Source: Trichinella spiralis (taxonomy: Eukaryota; Nematoda; Enoplea; Trichinellida; Trichinellidae). Taken from it: a DNA stretch of 64,000 bases. The first letter of the stretch is position 1; each line of letters starts with the position of its first letter. The DNA lies in NCBI GenBank assembly GCA_000181795.3, contig CM012955.1, positions 14,621,639-14,685,638 on the forward strand, written 5' to 3'. The notes below the pieces were generated by a model, which searched no databases, was not told where the DNA came from, and saw nothing but the letters and a program-made list of their open reading frames with translations. Positions 47,887 to 58,975 of this stretch are shown here, one piece after another. The position numbers were made by a program, and so were the translations under genes.

Positions 47887-48962
47887 TTTACAATTCCAAA
47901 TTTATCCTGTTGCCTCTTACTTCCCATGTATTGAAATTACAGTAGATGGTCTTTTTTTTAATAGACAGTTATTTTGGTTGCTCATTTGCCATGCTTGCAT
48001 TCTCATCTGTTGTACCTTTCATGGCAAGTGGCCTCAACAAATATGTCATTTCAAATACATTTTCACGGTGAATTTATTCTACCAAGAAAAATATAAAGAT
48101 GATCAAGCAATAATTAAAATATCCTATTTTTGGCATAAAAGCAATAATTTGAATTTCTTCTTATTATGATAACTATTGTGATTGTCGTTAAAAATCAGCA
48201 CTTTTTCAGCCTAGTTAAAGTGTGCATTTTTTATGTTTTCTTGTCTCACTTTCAAAACTTTAGCGTATGGTATATATCAATGAAAGCTTTCCTACAGCTT
48301 GTTCAATTATTTAAAAAGTTAACAAAATTGGTCACTGAAAGCGGTTTTACATTTTAATCAAATGAAAATAATATCGCACTGTTTTCCATTGTTTCAAGCT
48401 AGTATGATTTCTTTTGCATGTTAGAATGGAATTTCAGTGAAAATAAACGTTTCACCTTGGTAAATAAACTTTGTTCATGATTGAGAGAAAAGTGATTTTT
48501 CGTAAAATTTTCTAAAAATTGTCATTGTTGATAGTATTTCATAAGTATTTTTATTTTAATGCCAAATGTACAACTTTTGACAGTTTGTTTTATGTTTGTT
48601 TATTTTATTATGCTTTTATTAAGCAATATTTATTGCAAATTTATTGCTTTAAAATTGCACAATTCTGTTTGAAAAAAAGCTCATATTTTTATATATTAGT
48701 TATGTAATAAATTATAATCTAATTTTCAATTCTGATTTGTTATCGTTTGTACACTATGAAACAATAACATGTGATTCGATTTATATTTGTACTTGCAATC
48801 CTTTTGCAATACATACTGTAGTTAGTATTGGTTTAGCTGTGGTAATCGGTTCTGCTGGTTGAGAGTGCAGAAAATTTGAATACGAATTTGATTACTCTGA
48901 AAATTTCAGGGTCCGTTTTGGTGAATTCTTGACGGGTTGTTAGGAAGGTCATTTCAACTGCG
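47887..48962. other. Spacer upstream of ZNRF gene
   Basis: About 1.1 kb of AT-rich DNA with no recognisable coding frame; it includes the ZNRF promoter and leader. Confidence 0.55.
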
Positions 48963-50975
48963 ATGGGTTCGAGACAGTCTGTAGCCAATCCTCCAAGACA
49001 GCGTGGTACAAATTCGTTGCCGGCCAACGGATCAGCTCCTGGCACAGGATACACTTCTGCGGGCCGTGGTGGAGCGGCAGCTTCAGGTTCTTACGGTGGT
49101 GTGAACGAAATCGGATCAGACATTATCGGTCGAATGCTGTCGCAGTCATTGCAAAGTCGGACTAATCGCTCTTATTCAATGCCTGGACCATCGAGCAGCA
49201 TGTTAGACCACTCAAGTGATTCGAGTGATCCAGATTCTTCTAGCATGGGTTTGTTTTCTTTGGACCGTTGGCTGAACTTGAGTACCGAATCTGACGGACG
49301 TGGTATTGTTGATATTGCGCATATTCCATCTGCTCATGTTCGCTATTTTGGTAAATTTCTTTTTTTTATTTTAACGCAATTTCATTCTATTGCTGCTTTT
49401 TATTAGACATGAAATGTCCAGTTTGTCACAAGATGATTCCTTCGGATGATGTGGAATGTCATTTAGTTATGTGTCTTACTCGACCACGCCTCACTTACAA
49501 CGGTAAGTAGTCGCCTTTGTTGACATTAACAGTGTACTTTCGGTTCACCGCTAGCAGTCTGCCGGTGTGAATTATTGATTCAGCAGAGTTGAACGTATCA
49601 AGTTTTGTGCCGTTGACCCAACTTTTTCGATTGTCAGCAGCTAATGTGCGGCCGCTTTCTAGCTTAATTAGATTTACGCTGGTTGTCGTTTCCAAAACTG
49701 ACGCCCGTTGAACACGATACCCCACACATTGACATTCACTCACTATTTTGTACATTTTTATTCCAATTTAGCATTAAGGGTAAGGTGGAAAAGGTTTATT
49801 TCTGTATTTATTATTATTATTATTTATTTTTTGTCTATTTAAAGCTGTAGTTGAGTCGTAATTTTCAGGGTAGCTGTATTTGCAAAAAATGCTCTCTGAA
49901 TGCGCTTACAGTCAGTGTATTTCCAGATATGGAAATCATGCGGGGTCGTGATACGGGCTTTGAAAATTGTTGCCCGAACGAGGGAAAACATATTTTTACC
50001 GTATTTATTTGATTTGCAAGTACATTTTGCTTTTGGAATTTGAATTTTGACTGAATTCTTCTTCTTGTTGTTTTGTGTGGTCTATTTTCTGAATCCATGT
50101 TTTTTTTCAAAAGTTTGACAAATTTATTTATATGAGAAAAATCGAATTAATGTTCCGGAGTTGCTTGGGAGTTTTGGCATTAATTTTGTCGATTTGGTTG
50201 GTGCATTTGGTTTTGAATACTTTACCTGGTAATTAGTGGTTGAGTTGGTTGTGTTTTTCGATTGTCAGCCATCATCGTGTATCAGTTTGCCATGATTTGC
50301 ACTGTTGTAGAAGTAATTCGCTAGCGTGGAAAAGATTTCGCAGAAAGTGTAACGTCTTCAGTTTGTTCATTAGTTGTTGTGCTTGTGTTTTGGTTTTCAA
50401 AATGGAAATTGATCGTGGAAGAATCCTACTAGTGTAATATTTTAACGTCGAGCGGGATTATTCTGTTGTTTTTGATTGATGACAGACAGGCTTGCATCGC
50501 ATTACTTTTAAAACTGGCGTTTGTCATTAGCCATTGCTACAGCGTTTCTTGATGTTCTTGTGAACGATTAGCGAGCGACGCTATCTAATCGCTTGCTCTG
50601 TTGTTTTGCAACATAAATGTTTTTGGTGTAAATTTGAATTTTCTAATTCAAATTAGCACTGGCTTTTAATGATGATGTTTTGCATATTTCTTTTTGTTCT
50701 GACATTATGCTCGAGTGCTCGCTTGCTTGTTTGACATGTTGTTTTTCAGAGGATGTTTTGACCGAAGAAAAAGGCGAATGTGTCATTTGTCTTGAAGAAA
50801 TGAAAGAAGGTGATACGATTGCTCGTTTGCCGTGTCTTTGCATTTATCACAAGGGGTAGGTGGAGATTGTTTTGATTGTAAATGTTTTAAAATAAATTAT
50901 CATTTTTTATTCAGATGCATTGACAATTGGTTTAAAGTGAAGAACACTTGTCCAGAGCATCCCGGTGACGATTAG
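48963..50975 (+). CDS. ZNRF1/2: ZNRF1/2-type RING E3 ubiquitin ligase
   Basis: Four exons: 48963-49350, 49407-49502, 50750-50855, 50915-50975 (651 nt, 216 residues). The protein begins MGSRQS, a good N-myristoylation signal like the MGAKQS of vertebrate ZNRFs, followed by a Gly/Ser-rich disordered region. A zinc finger, MKCPVCHKMIPSDDVECHLVMC, and the RING finger, ECVICLEEMKEGDTIARLPCLCIYHKGCID then TCPEHP at the end, are both in the ZNRF arrangement, including the invariant LTRPRLTYNEDVL joint between them. ZNRF proteins are membrane-attached E3 ligases on endosomes, lysosomes and the plasma membrane, with the sodium pump and AKT among mammalian targets. Intron 2 is 1.25 kb, much longer than the others, and contains antisense open frames. 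It cannot be assigned to ZNRF1 or ZNRF2 specifically. Confidence 0.95.
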
Positions 50976-51951
50976 TCACAGTTGAGCAGGTTTCTTTGTT
51001 CGCTAAATCTGGCGATGACTACTTTTCAAAAAAAATTCATTCGACAATTGGCTGTTTTTATTGCTTGCAGTTCTCACAAAATTCTTTTTGTTTTGACTGC
51101 GATTTACTGTCTTTTATCGTGATATATGTATACACTCACGTATATATATATGTGCATATATGCATATTTATTCATATATATATATATTTATTTATTTATA
51201 TATTTATTTATTTTCTTTTTTTCTCTGATTGCAGACTTTATCCTCATCTAGGATATTTAGTTTTTGTTCTTATTCAGTATTTTGTACTTGGCTGTTTTTC
51301 TATTCAATGCAAGCAGGCAAGCAAATACAGTGACTGAAATGATTGTTTTCAAAAATAACTTTACTTCATTCTGCTGTTGAAGCATTCTTTATGAAGAAGG
51401 TTGAAATATTATGAAAAATTTTTTACTTTCTGAAGCTTACAGGGCCTCTTTTTATTATTGTTGGTTTTTCTTTTTCATTAATTTTTTGATTGGAGCATTT
51501 TGCTGATAATATTTCAAGCAAAATGTCACAGCAAGGTTTTTTTTTATCTGATCAATGATGGTGTTCTTTCTGATGTTCTGTGGCTGATCATTATTGGTAT
51601 GAATGAATTGTTCACGTTTCTGCAGTTCACATGGTTCATCGCCAATTGAAAATTCATTGCGGATCTTGTGCGTCAGCAAATTTTGAACAAGAAAACGAAA
51701 TTACTGTTGTTTACTTATTATTGCTGAATAATATCAATTGAATAAATTCCATTTTCTTTGCTCGACTTTTGATTGTACAAATTTTCAATTTTTGCAAATA
51801 ACTGTAAAAATTTAACAACAAAAAATTACTTTTTAATGTTTGAAGATGATAATGATTTTAATTAGTTCGATGTAATAATAATTTTCATATAATTTGAGTT
51901 TTTAATTTATTCAGGAGCTTACAAATAATAATAATGAAATATTGGTATTGC
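50976..51951. other. Spacer between ZNRF gene and tRNA
   Basis: AT-rich; the first few hundred bases are likely the ZNRF 3' untranslated region, with alternating TA/TG runs near 51125-51210. No gene seen. Confidence 0.55.
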
Positions 51952-52024
51952 GGGCACGTGGCGTAATGGATAACGCGTCTGACTTCGGATCAGAAGATTG
52001 CAGGTTCGAGTCCTGCCGTGCCCG
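51952..52024 (+). tRNA. tRNA-Arg (anticodon TCG)
   Basis: A complete 73-nt cloverleaf with no intron. Acceptor stem GGGCACG pairs with CGTGCCC, discriminator G; D-arm GCGT/ACGC; anticodon stem TCTGA/TCAGA with loop CTTCGGA, giving anticodon TCG, which reads CGA arginine codons; T-arm GCAGG-TTCGAGT-CCTGC. Internal promoter boxes A (TGGCGTAATGG) and B (GGTTCGAGTCC) are intact. CCA is not encoded, as expected in eukaryotes. The downstream T-run (ttttt at about 52050) would serve as RNA polymerase III terminator. Confidence 0.97.
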
Positions 52025-54057
52025 GAACTTTTACACTTCTGAAAAACCTTTTTTAATGTGATTGATTATTTTTTCAAACAAAAATGTTACAATACGATAA
52101 AACATAATTTAAATTTAGTATTTATTTGTTTTTTCTGAGTTACTGCATTTGAGCAAAGTTTCGAAGAAAAGAATAATGGTGATCGGCAATGTTTCAGTAG
52201 ATCAATGGTTGTTGCTCGTAAATGTTTTGCCAAATTGGTAATTTTTCGTTCGGAAATTGCTCTTCTATCGGTAGCAATTTGTGAACCGAGCAGTTTTATC
52301 GCCGTATGGTGGCTCATTTTTCATTTTAATGCTTGCTTCGATTGTTGCTTCATAAAAACAGAAAAAGCATCTATCCAACAACGTGCAAATCAACCAGCTC
52401 AACGTGGGTGTATAAATGGTTGTTTTAAGGGAAAAAAGAAACAAAACGTGTCCACGAGAAAAATAAAAATGGAAAATTAAATTTTCTGACAATTTTAATA
52501 AAATACTTGTTTGTCCATGGCAGGCAATTCATTGTTCATTTGTAAAAGTTCAAACTGCACGGTTGCAGTGGAAGCTAATAGGTAGCGCGGCATTTTCAGA
52601 AAACAGCTATTGATTTTCCATTTTATTAACTTTTTATTGAGTAACCAATTTTATTGTTTAATTTAGCAATTTTTCAATCAATGATACTTTCGCATGTTGA
52701 TATTCATTATTAACATTCAACAAATGTTCAGTCATAAATCACATTACTGGTGTAATACATTTAAAATAGGCATTAGTTGTTTCCAGTTGCACATACTGGC
52801 ATGTTTGACTAATCCAACATGCTTTATTTAATGCTCAAATTGAAAATCCGCTTTCAATCCAATTAATCATCCGTTGCAAAGTTTATAAATAATACAGTTT
52901 TCAAATTCAAATAGTTTCTCTGGTTAACTGAAGGGAAAAAACTTGAAAATGTGCAAACTTTTTAGCTTTGTTTTATTATTTGCTTATTTTTTTCATTTAA
53001 TCAGTTGCACATTCAAGTAGACACGCTTGCAAAACGACTACAATTATTTCCTTGCATTTTTTCGTCTAAGCGTGAAATGTTTCAATTTCATAAATGAATT
53101 TGCAATAGTCATGAAATTAGTGGAATTAATATTTATTATCAATATTAAAAAATAAAATTCAATATATTCGTTGCGAATCTTCTTTTGTAATTTATGGACT
53201 AAATAATTTTTAAAGTTTGACAAATTGAAATGAATTTTATTAAAATGTTCAACGTCATTATCAATTTTTTATTTAGCAATTGTAACTTTAAAGGGCTACT
53301 TTCAGATAATCATCATATTATGAATATTGGATAAAATGTTTCAGGACACACATTAATCAGTACAACTGCGTTTTAAATTATTAATGATAATAATTTTAAT
53401 CAAAATATTCAGAAGTTATTGCCAGAAGTACAGATCAAACTGGATAGCAATGTGGAACAAAATTATATTTCATTTCCAATTATGAATATGGAAAGATTCT
53501 GAAATGAACTTTGATAGCAAACTGAATCGTCATGCCAAATTGTTATGCCTAATTTACTCATTCATGGACATTCAAATTTCAAAACAATTTTTTACTAAAC
53601 AAAAATCTATAACTCAACAAACACTGAATTTAAAAAATCAAATTGAAACTTCACATATTGATATTAGTAAAGCGTATTTAACATTAAAATTAATGTATTT
53701 CACAATAATTGTTACTATACACAATAGTAAAAACAAATCATTTTTTCAAAAATTATACTCAGAACAATACAAAATAGTAAGTTTACGTTGTACAGAAAAC
53801 AATTTTGTTTCTGAAAGTGGTCTTATTTTAATAATAGTAAATATCAAAACGCAGCATCGTAAAACAAAAGACATTTTCATAAATTAAAAGAATTTTTTAG
53901 CAATTTCATTTTCAAATCTTACTTTAAATATTACTGTACTTATTTACAGTAAGTTCAAGTTTTGTTTGAATGAAAATTATCCGTTGCTTTGGTATTGAGT
54001 GTGAGTTTTTTAACAGATAAAGTTAACAGCTTTGGTTATTAAATAAAATTTTAACGT

Positions 54058-54094
<37 letters not shown>

Positions 54095-54205
54095 TTAATG
54101 CACGCTTATGAGCACTCCATTGATACTGCACTCTGTTTCTGTTTCGTTATATTTGTTGAGGTTTTTAATTGATTGGCTACAGTTGTCATTTTTACACTTT
54201 TCATT
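52025..54205. other. Long AT-rich spacer between tRNA and MANEA
   Basis: About 2.2 kb. A 76-codon minus-strand frame at 52087-52317 (MSHHTAIKLLGSQIATDRRA...) and a 127-codon plus-strand frame at 53504-53887 have no family resemblance. A (TA)n run lies at about 54064-54091. Confidence 0.5.
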
Positions 54206-55494
54206 ATGCTTATGCGCTTTACTATGCGCCGAATGTTTATTTTAATAATAATCATTAGTTGCATTATTGTTATTTTTTGCTTCGCAATGCAATTCAATAC
54301 CATCACCTTTGAAAAGTCGATTTTGCCGAGGCCAGTTTTTTCGCGCAAGTCGAACTCTGAGCCGGATTATTCTGTTCATATATTTTATTACATGTGGTAT
54401 GGCAACGTAGCTTTCGACCAGTTCTTTCTGCATTGGAATCATCGTATTCTGCCACACTACAATCCATTGATAGCGTCGAAATATATCGTTGGCCGCAGGG
54501 AAGCTCCAGAAGATATTGGTTCCAATTTTTATCCAAAACTTGGTTGTTACAGCAGTCGTGATCCAAAAGTTCTTGCTCAACATATGCAATGGATTCGTGA
54601 TGCTGGAATTGGTACTGATCTAATTTTTTTTCAACTGTTTCTTATTGTTTATTTCATTTAGGCGTCGTAGTGGTTGGATGGTATCCTCCTGATGCTAGCG
54701 ACGATGAAGGTCACCCTTGGGATGATGCAATTCCCAGCCTTTTGGACGAAGCCAACCGTTGGCAGTTGAAAGTATGCTTTTTGATCGAACCATACAAAGG
54801 CCGAAATGGAGAAACAATTCGCACCGATATTGAATACATTTTGCAAAGTTACGGCAGACATGACGCATTTTACAAAATTCCCACAAATGGCATTTCAAAA
54901 CCAGTGTTTTATGTCTACGATTCGTATTTAGTATCGAATTCCGATTGGCAAGCTCTTCTTTTGACAGATGGCAAAAATACAATCCGTAATACGGATTTAG
55001 ATAGTATAATTTTAGCCTTGTTGGTAAAACGAACCGACACGGATGCAATTTTGACGACAGGGTTCGATGGATTTTTTACATATTTTGCTAGTACAGATTT
55101 CACGGATGGGTCGAAACCGTCAAATTGGCCAGATTTAGTATTGTTCGCCACTCGGAATGGGTTGCTTACATCATTGAGCGTCGGACCGGGATATGTGGAT
55201 GAACGCATTCGACCCTGGAATGGCGAGAACACACGTTCGAGGTGCAACGGATCCTATTACGAGAAGATGTGGAAAGCGGCTGTCGACTGTAAACCGACGT
55301 TCGTCTCCATTACCAGCTTCAACGAATGGCACGAAGGAACTCAAATTGAACCGGCTGTGCCTTACAAAAATGAAAATTATGAATATTTGAATTACCTTCC
55401 GATGGAAGAAGATTTTTATTTGAAGCTAACCAAACGTTTCATTGATGATAAAAGTGGTTTTCAAAAAGAAAATGATACGAAAATTTCAACTTGA
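54206..55494 (+). CDS. MANEA: Glycoprotein endo-alpha-1,2-mannosidase (GH99)
   Basis: Two exons, 54206-54611 and 54662-55494 (1239 nt, 412 residues; human 462). The first ATG in the open frame is 54206, with others at 54212, 54224 and 54233; all precede a hydrophobic signal anchor (residues 10-28), so the protein is a type II Golgi membrane protein. GH99 landmarks follow in order: VHIFYYMWYGN, HWNHRILPHYNP, DIGSNFYPKLGCYSSRDP, VGWYPPD, FLIEPY, FYVYDSY, GFDGFFTYFA, SVGPGYVDERIRPWN, and ITSFNEWHEGTQIEPA. The E-x-x-E pair in EWHEG (Glu357 and Glu360) corresponds to the catalytic acids of the family. The enzyme cleaves glucosylated mannose from N-glycans in the Golgi, bypassing ER glucosidases. 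The next gene starts 228 bp downstream on the same strand. Confidence 0.96.
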
Positions 55495-55722
55495 TAACTG
55501 CTTCGAATGTAAACTGTCACATTTTCAATATAAAAAAATATGTTCATTTTTATTAAATATTTGAAAAATATCTTTCACGAAATTATTGCATAAATTTATA
55601 TGAAATATTTCCAATTGTTCACATTCAATTGTACATGACTACATTTGTACTGTAATGAATGTTCTGCAACTGCCATTTGTGAAAATTAGTCAAAATGTCA
55701 TTATTACTGTTTTTCACTATAA

Positions 55723-56852
55723 ATGTCTTGTGATTTCAAAATAATAGATTTACATATTGCAAAAAGATATCGAGATTTTGTCTATCCACCATCAGAAGAT
55801 TCTTATCTTCTTCTAGAAGCTATTCAATTGGATTGGGAGAAAATTAAAGTCAGTTGTAAAATTAATTGTTCATAATATTTCCAATATTAAACGTCGTTTC
55901 ATTTAAGACTTTGAAGCCAGTCATTTGTTTGGAAATAGGCTGCGGAAGCGGTGTAATAGCGTGTTCGGTGGCCAAAAGTTTACAATCTGGAGCAGTGATT
56001 TTCGCCACAGATATTTCTCAAATTGCTGTAGAACTGACAAAAGTGAACGTTGAACAGAACAACATTGACAAAATTTTCTGTCCAATTGTGGCCGATCTTA
56101 TTTCACCGCTTTACGATCGATTGTTGAGTAATAAAAAAAATTTTTTCCCCTTATTTTAATGCAAATTTTATTGAATTTTATTCAGATTCTGTTGATTTAT
56201 TATTATTCAATCCACCCTATATACCACGTTTGTCAGATTTTGACGATACCGATGAACTAAGCAGCACATGGTGCGGTGGCGGTCCCGAAGGCACTGATAT
56301 TCTCAGGCGTATTTTTTTTCAACTTCACAAGTAAGAAAAGCGTGAAATGTTGTTAACATTTTTTTAAATTATAATATTTTATTGTGTTTGAAATGATTTT
56401 CATGCTGTTCACATACATGAAAGTGTTTCTTGTTGTGCAATTTATTTCACTGACTGCATAGCGCATTTGAAATTAAAATAGTATAATTGAAAACTTTTAA
56501 AAATAATTTCAATGTTTCCTATTTTGTTTGCAATCAAATTTTTGAATAACTCTTTTTTCAAAATTGAACTATTTGTATGAAGTTGTCCATTGTGAATTGA
56601 TTGATCACTTTGTTTATTAATTTTGTTTTTTTTGTTTGCAAAAACAGTTTATTGAGCGACAACGGCCTGTTCTATTTGGTCGCCATCGAGGAGAATAATA
56701 TTGAAAAATTATTACAATTGAATTCCCACTTGGTGGGCAGTGTGGTTTTGGAAAGAAAAATTCGAAACGAACATTTGTTCATTTTGAAATACACAAAGAG
56801 GGAAAAAACAAAATGGCGAGCCGGTTGGCAAAAATCCACTTCGTCGAATTGA
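55723..56852 (+). CDS. N6AMT1: HemK-type glutamine/lysine methyltransferase
   Basis: Four exons: 55723-55848, 55908-56127, 56186-56330, 56648-56852 (696 nt, 231 residues; human 214). The start VYPPSEDSYLLLEAI is typical of eukaryotic HemK2/N6AMT1. The SAM-binding motif I is EIGCGSG (51-57) and the catalytic motif is NPPY (124-127). STWCGGGPEGTDILRR is also conserved. The family methylates the glutamine of eRF1's GGQ motif (with TRMT112) and also histone H4 lysine; its role in DNA 6mA is disputed. The conserved domain ends at HLFILKYTKRE; the last 15 residues are an extension that runs into the neighbouring gene: the stop codon at 56850-56852 lies 40 nt inside the RPP30 reading frame, in a different frame. 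No polyadenylation signal is visible before the overlap. Confidence 0.93.
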
Positions 56853-57759
56853 ATATCGTACGCCGGTTGGATGAAAGCGAAAAGCACGTCGTGTCGGCGG
56901 TCAAGTATGCCGTCGAAGAGTTGGGCTATACGAGTGTGGCTGTCAACGTTGAACTGTCGGCCACCAACGACAATGGCCAACGTAACAGCGGCCTGGTAGT
57001 GCCGGAACCGTTGCTGGTCGACTGGGCAAATGTTGTCGAACGGTCGAAACCGTGGCGACTGTACACCAGACTGACACTGAAGGTCGACAGTGTTGATCTG
57101 TTGAGTTCGCTAATGAATAATGAAACTGTTCTCAAGTACGACATTATTGCCGTTTGTCCATTGTCCGAGGCGATTTTCAACTTTGTCTTTGACAACGTGG
57201 AAGTGGATCTGTTGACTACGGATATGATGAATCGAGATGTTTGGTTTGAAGATGAGAGTTGCTACAGAAAGGCTGTTCAATGTGGCAAATTTATCGAAAT
57301 CTCTTATTCGCCGGCAATACTGTCCGCTGAAAAAAGAATCGAAATATTTTCTCACGGAAATGAACTTTTTAGGTATTGAAAGAATTTTTTTTCACTTGTC
57401 AATGGCATCTTGTTCTTGTTGTTGTATTAAGTTTTTTCTTTCTTTTTTTTAACAGAATGGTTGGTCGAAGAGGAGTCATTTTGACTAGCAGAGCTTTTGG
57501 AGCGTTTGAAATGCGCGGCCCGTATGATGTCATTAATATCGGATATTTGTTTGGTATGAATCCGAATGAAGCACGAGATGCCATTACTGTAAATCCGCGC
57601 AAATTGCTCGACGCCGTCGGGATCAAGAAGCGAACACTCAGTCACACTTTGTTCACTAGGCATGTTTCCCAACTTCAAATGAACGAAGTGGAAAATTTAT
57701 TGCGAGTTCCAGAATTCAAAATTGAAATAGAAACTAATTCCTCTAATGAAAAACAATAA
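56813..57759 (+). CDS. RPP30: Ribonuclease P/MRP protein subunit p30
   Basis: Two exons, 56813-57372 and 57456-57759 (864 nt, 287 residues; human 268). The N-terminal strand KIHFVELNI and helix VKYAVEELGYTSVAVN, the central LYTRLTLKVDS and YDIIAVCPLSEAIFNF, FIEISYSPAILS, and the late GVILTSRAFGAFEMRGPYDVINIGYLFGMNPNEARDAITVNPRKLL are the p30 TIM-barrel landmarks. RPP30 is a core protein of RNase P (tRNA 5' processing) and RNase MRP. The ATG at 56813 is the only start that keeps the conserved first strand, and it sits inside the last exon of N6AMT1. AATAAA lies 22 nt after the stop codon (57782-57787). Confidence 0.95.
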
Positions 57760-58975
57760 TATTTTTTTAAATTTTTTACGTAATAAATGTATATTATTTC
57801 TTCGCTTTTTTTTATTTGCCGACAGGTTTGTTATATACATGTAACAAAATTTACTATAGTAGTTGTTGTTTATACTTGAAATTCACAATAAACAACTGTA
57901 CCGACTGACTTGAACATTGATGTTTTGAATGTCACCTGTACAAATCGCACCAATATTATCGTGTGTGTAAGTAGGAATTTACATTTTCAATAAATTATTG
58001 ATCAACTTATGCTCAGTTGCTTTTCATAGTTGAAGATGAACTTTATGTTTTATATTTGTAATTACTAAAGTTTAAAATAAAACGTATGAATGGAAAAGGA
58101 TTTTGTTACTTTTTACGTAAACTAGCATGATTTTTCACAAATCACTTTATGTAAATGTTTACATTGTTAATTGCATAATTTTTATACTTTGCTAACTTTT
58201 TATGATCGATTTTTATGAACATTTATTTGATAATGAGCAGAACTGTTTACTTTTTTTTTAAAATTATTATTGAACATTTTGATCTGGGTAAATTTTTCAC
58301 TGAACAATTCCAATATAATTAAATAGTTTGTTTGGCATTTATGAATGACAAATTTTTGTTTCTCCAATCATTCGTACAGTACAGTTGTTTTCAAGTTTTT
58401 ATACAAATATTTGCAATTATTCACTGATATTCAAATTATTATGAGTCAAATAAACGAATGAACGTTTCATTGTTTGTATCCACTCAATGGAACTATATCA
58501 TCAAATTATATCGAAAATTTACCTAGTTATAAACCCCCTTTCTCTGCGCCCGATGTTGCATGTTATATATATAAATTGTTAGAAAGAGTATTGTTGGATA
58601 TTGTGAAAATTATGCAACTAGAGTAGGGTTGATTTGAGTTGCAATTGAACATTTAGCTTAGTAGATTAATGAAATTGTACTTTTCGTTGCAGATGAATTT
58701 GTTGTGGAAAGCGCAATAAATACATCAAAAATAAATTATGTATATCTAAAATTTTACAAATGTTGTTGGTCAATTTTATCAGTTACTGTAAGTTGTGATT
58801 TTCAGGTAATATTATGGGCTGTTTAAGAACATTATTTATTGAATCGTTAAATTGATTATTAATAATTTACTTGTAGTTTTGAAATTTATTTTAAATAAAA
58901 TCCAACAAATTTTTGAATAAAAATTTGAATTGTTATTATTAAAGTTTGCTTGTTTGTTTGTTTGTAGTTGAAATT
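57760..58975. other. Spacer between RPP30 and VAC14
   Basis: 1.2 kb of AT-rich DNA with a likely RPP30 polyadenylation signal at 57782-57787 and the VAC14 promoter. No other feature recognised. Confidence 0.6.
57782..57787 (+). terminator. RPP30 polyadenylation signal (AATAAA)
   Basis: Canonical hexamer 22 nt downstream of the RPP30 stop codon, followed by a T-rich stretch. A second AATAAA occurs about 100 nt further on. Confidence 0.55.

Noticed and set aside
53504..53887. 127-codon plus-strand frame
   Set aside because: Dominated by K, N, I, F, T and S as expected from AT-rich DNA; no domain, no splice context.
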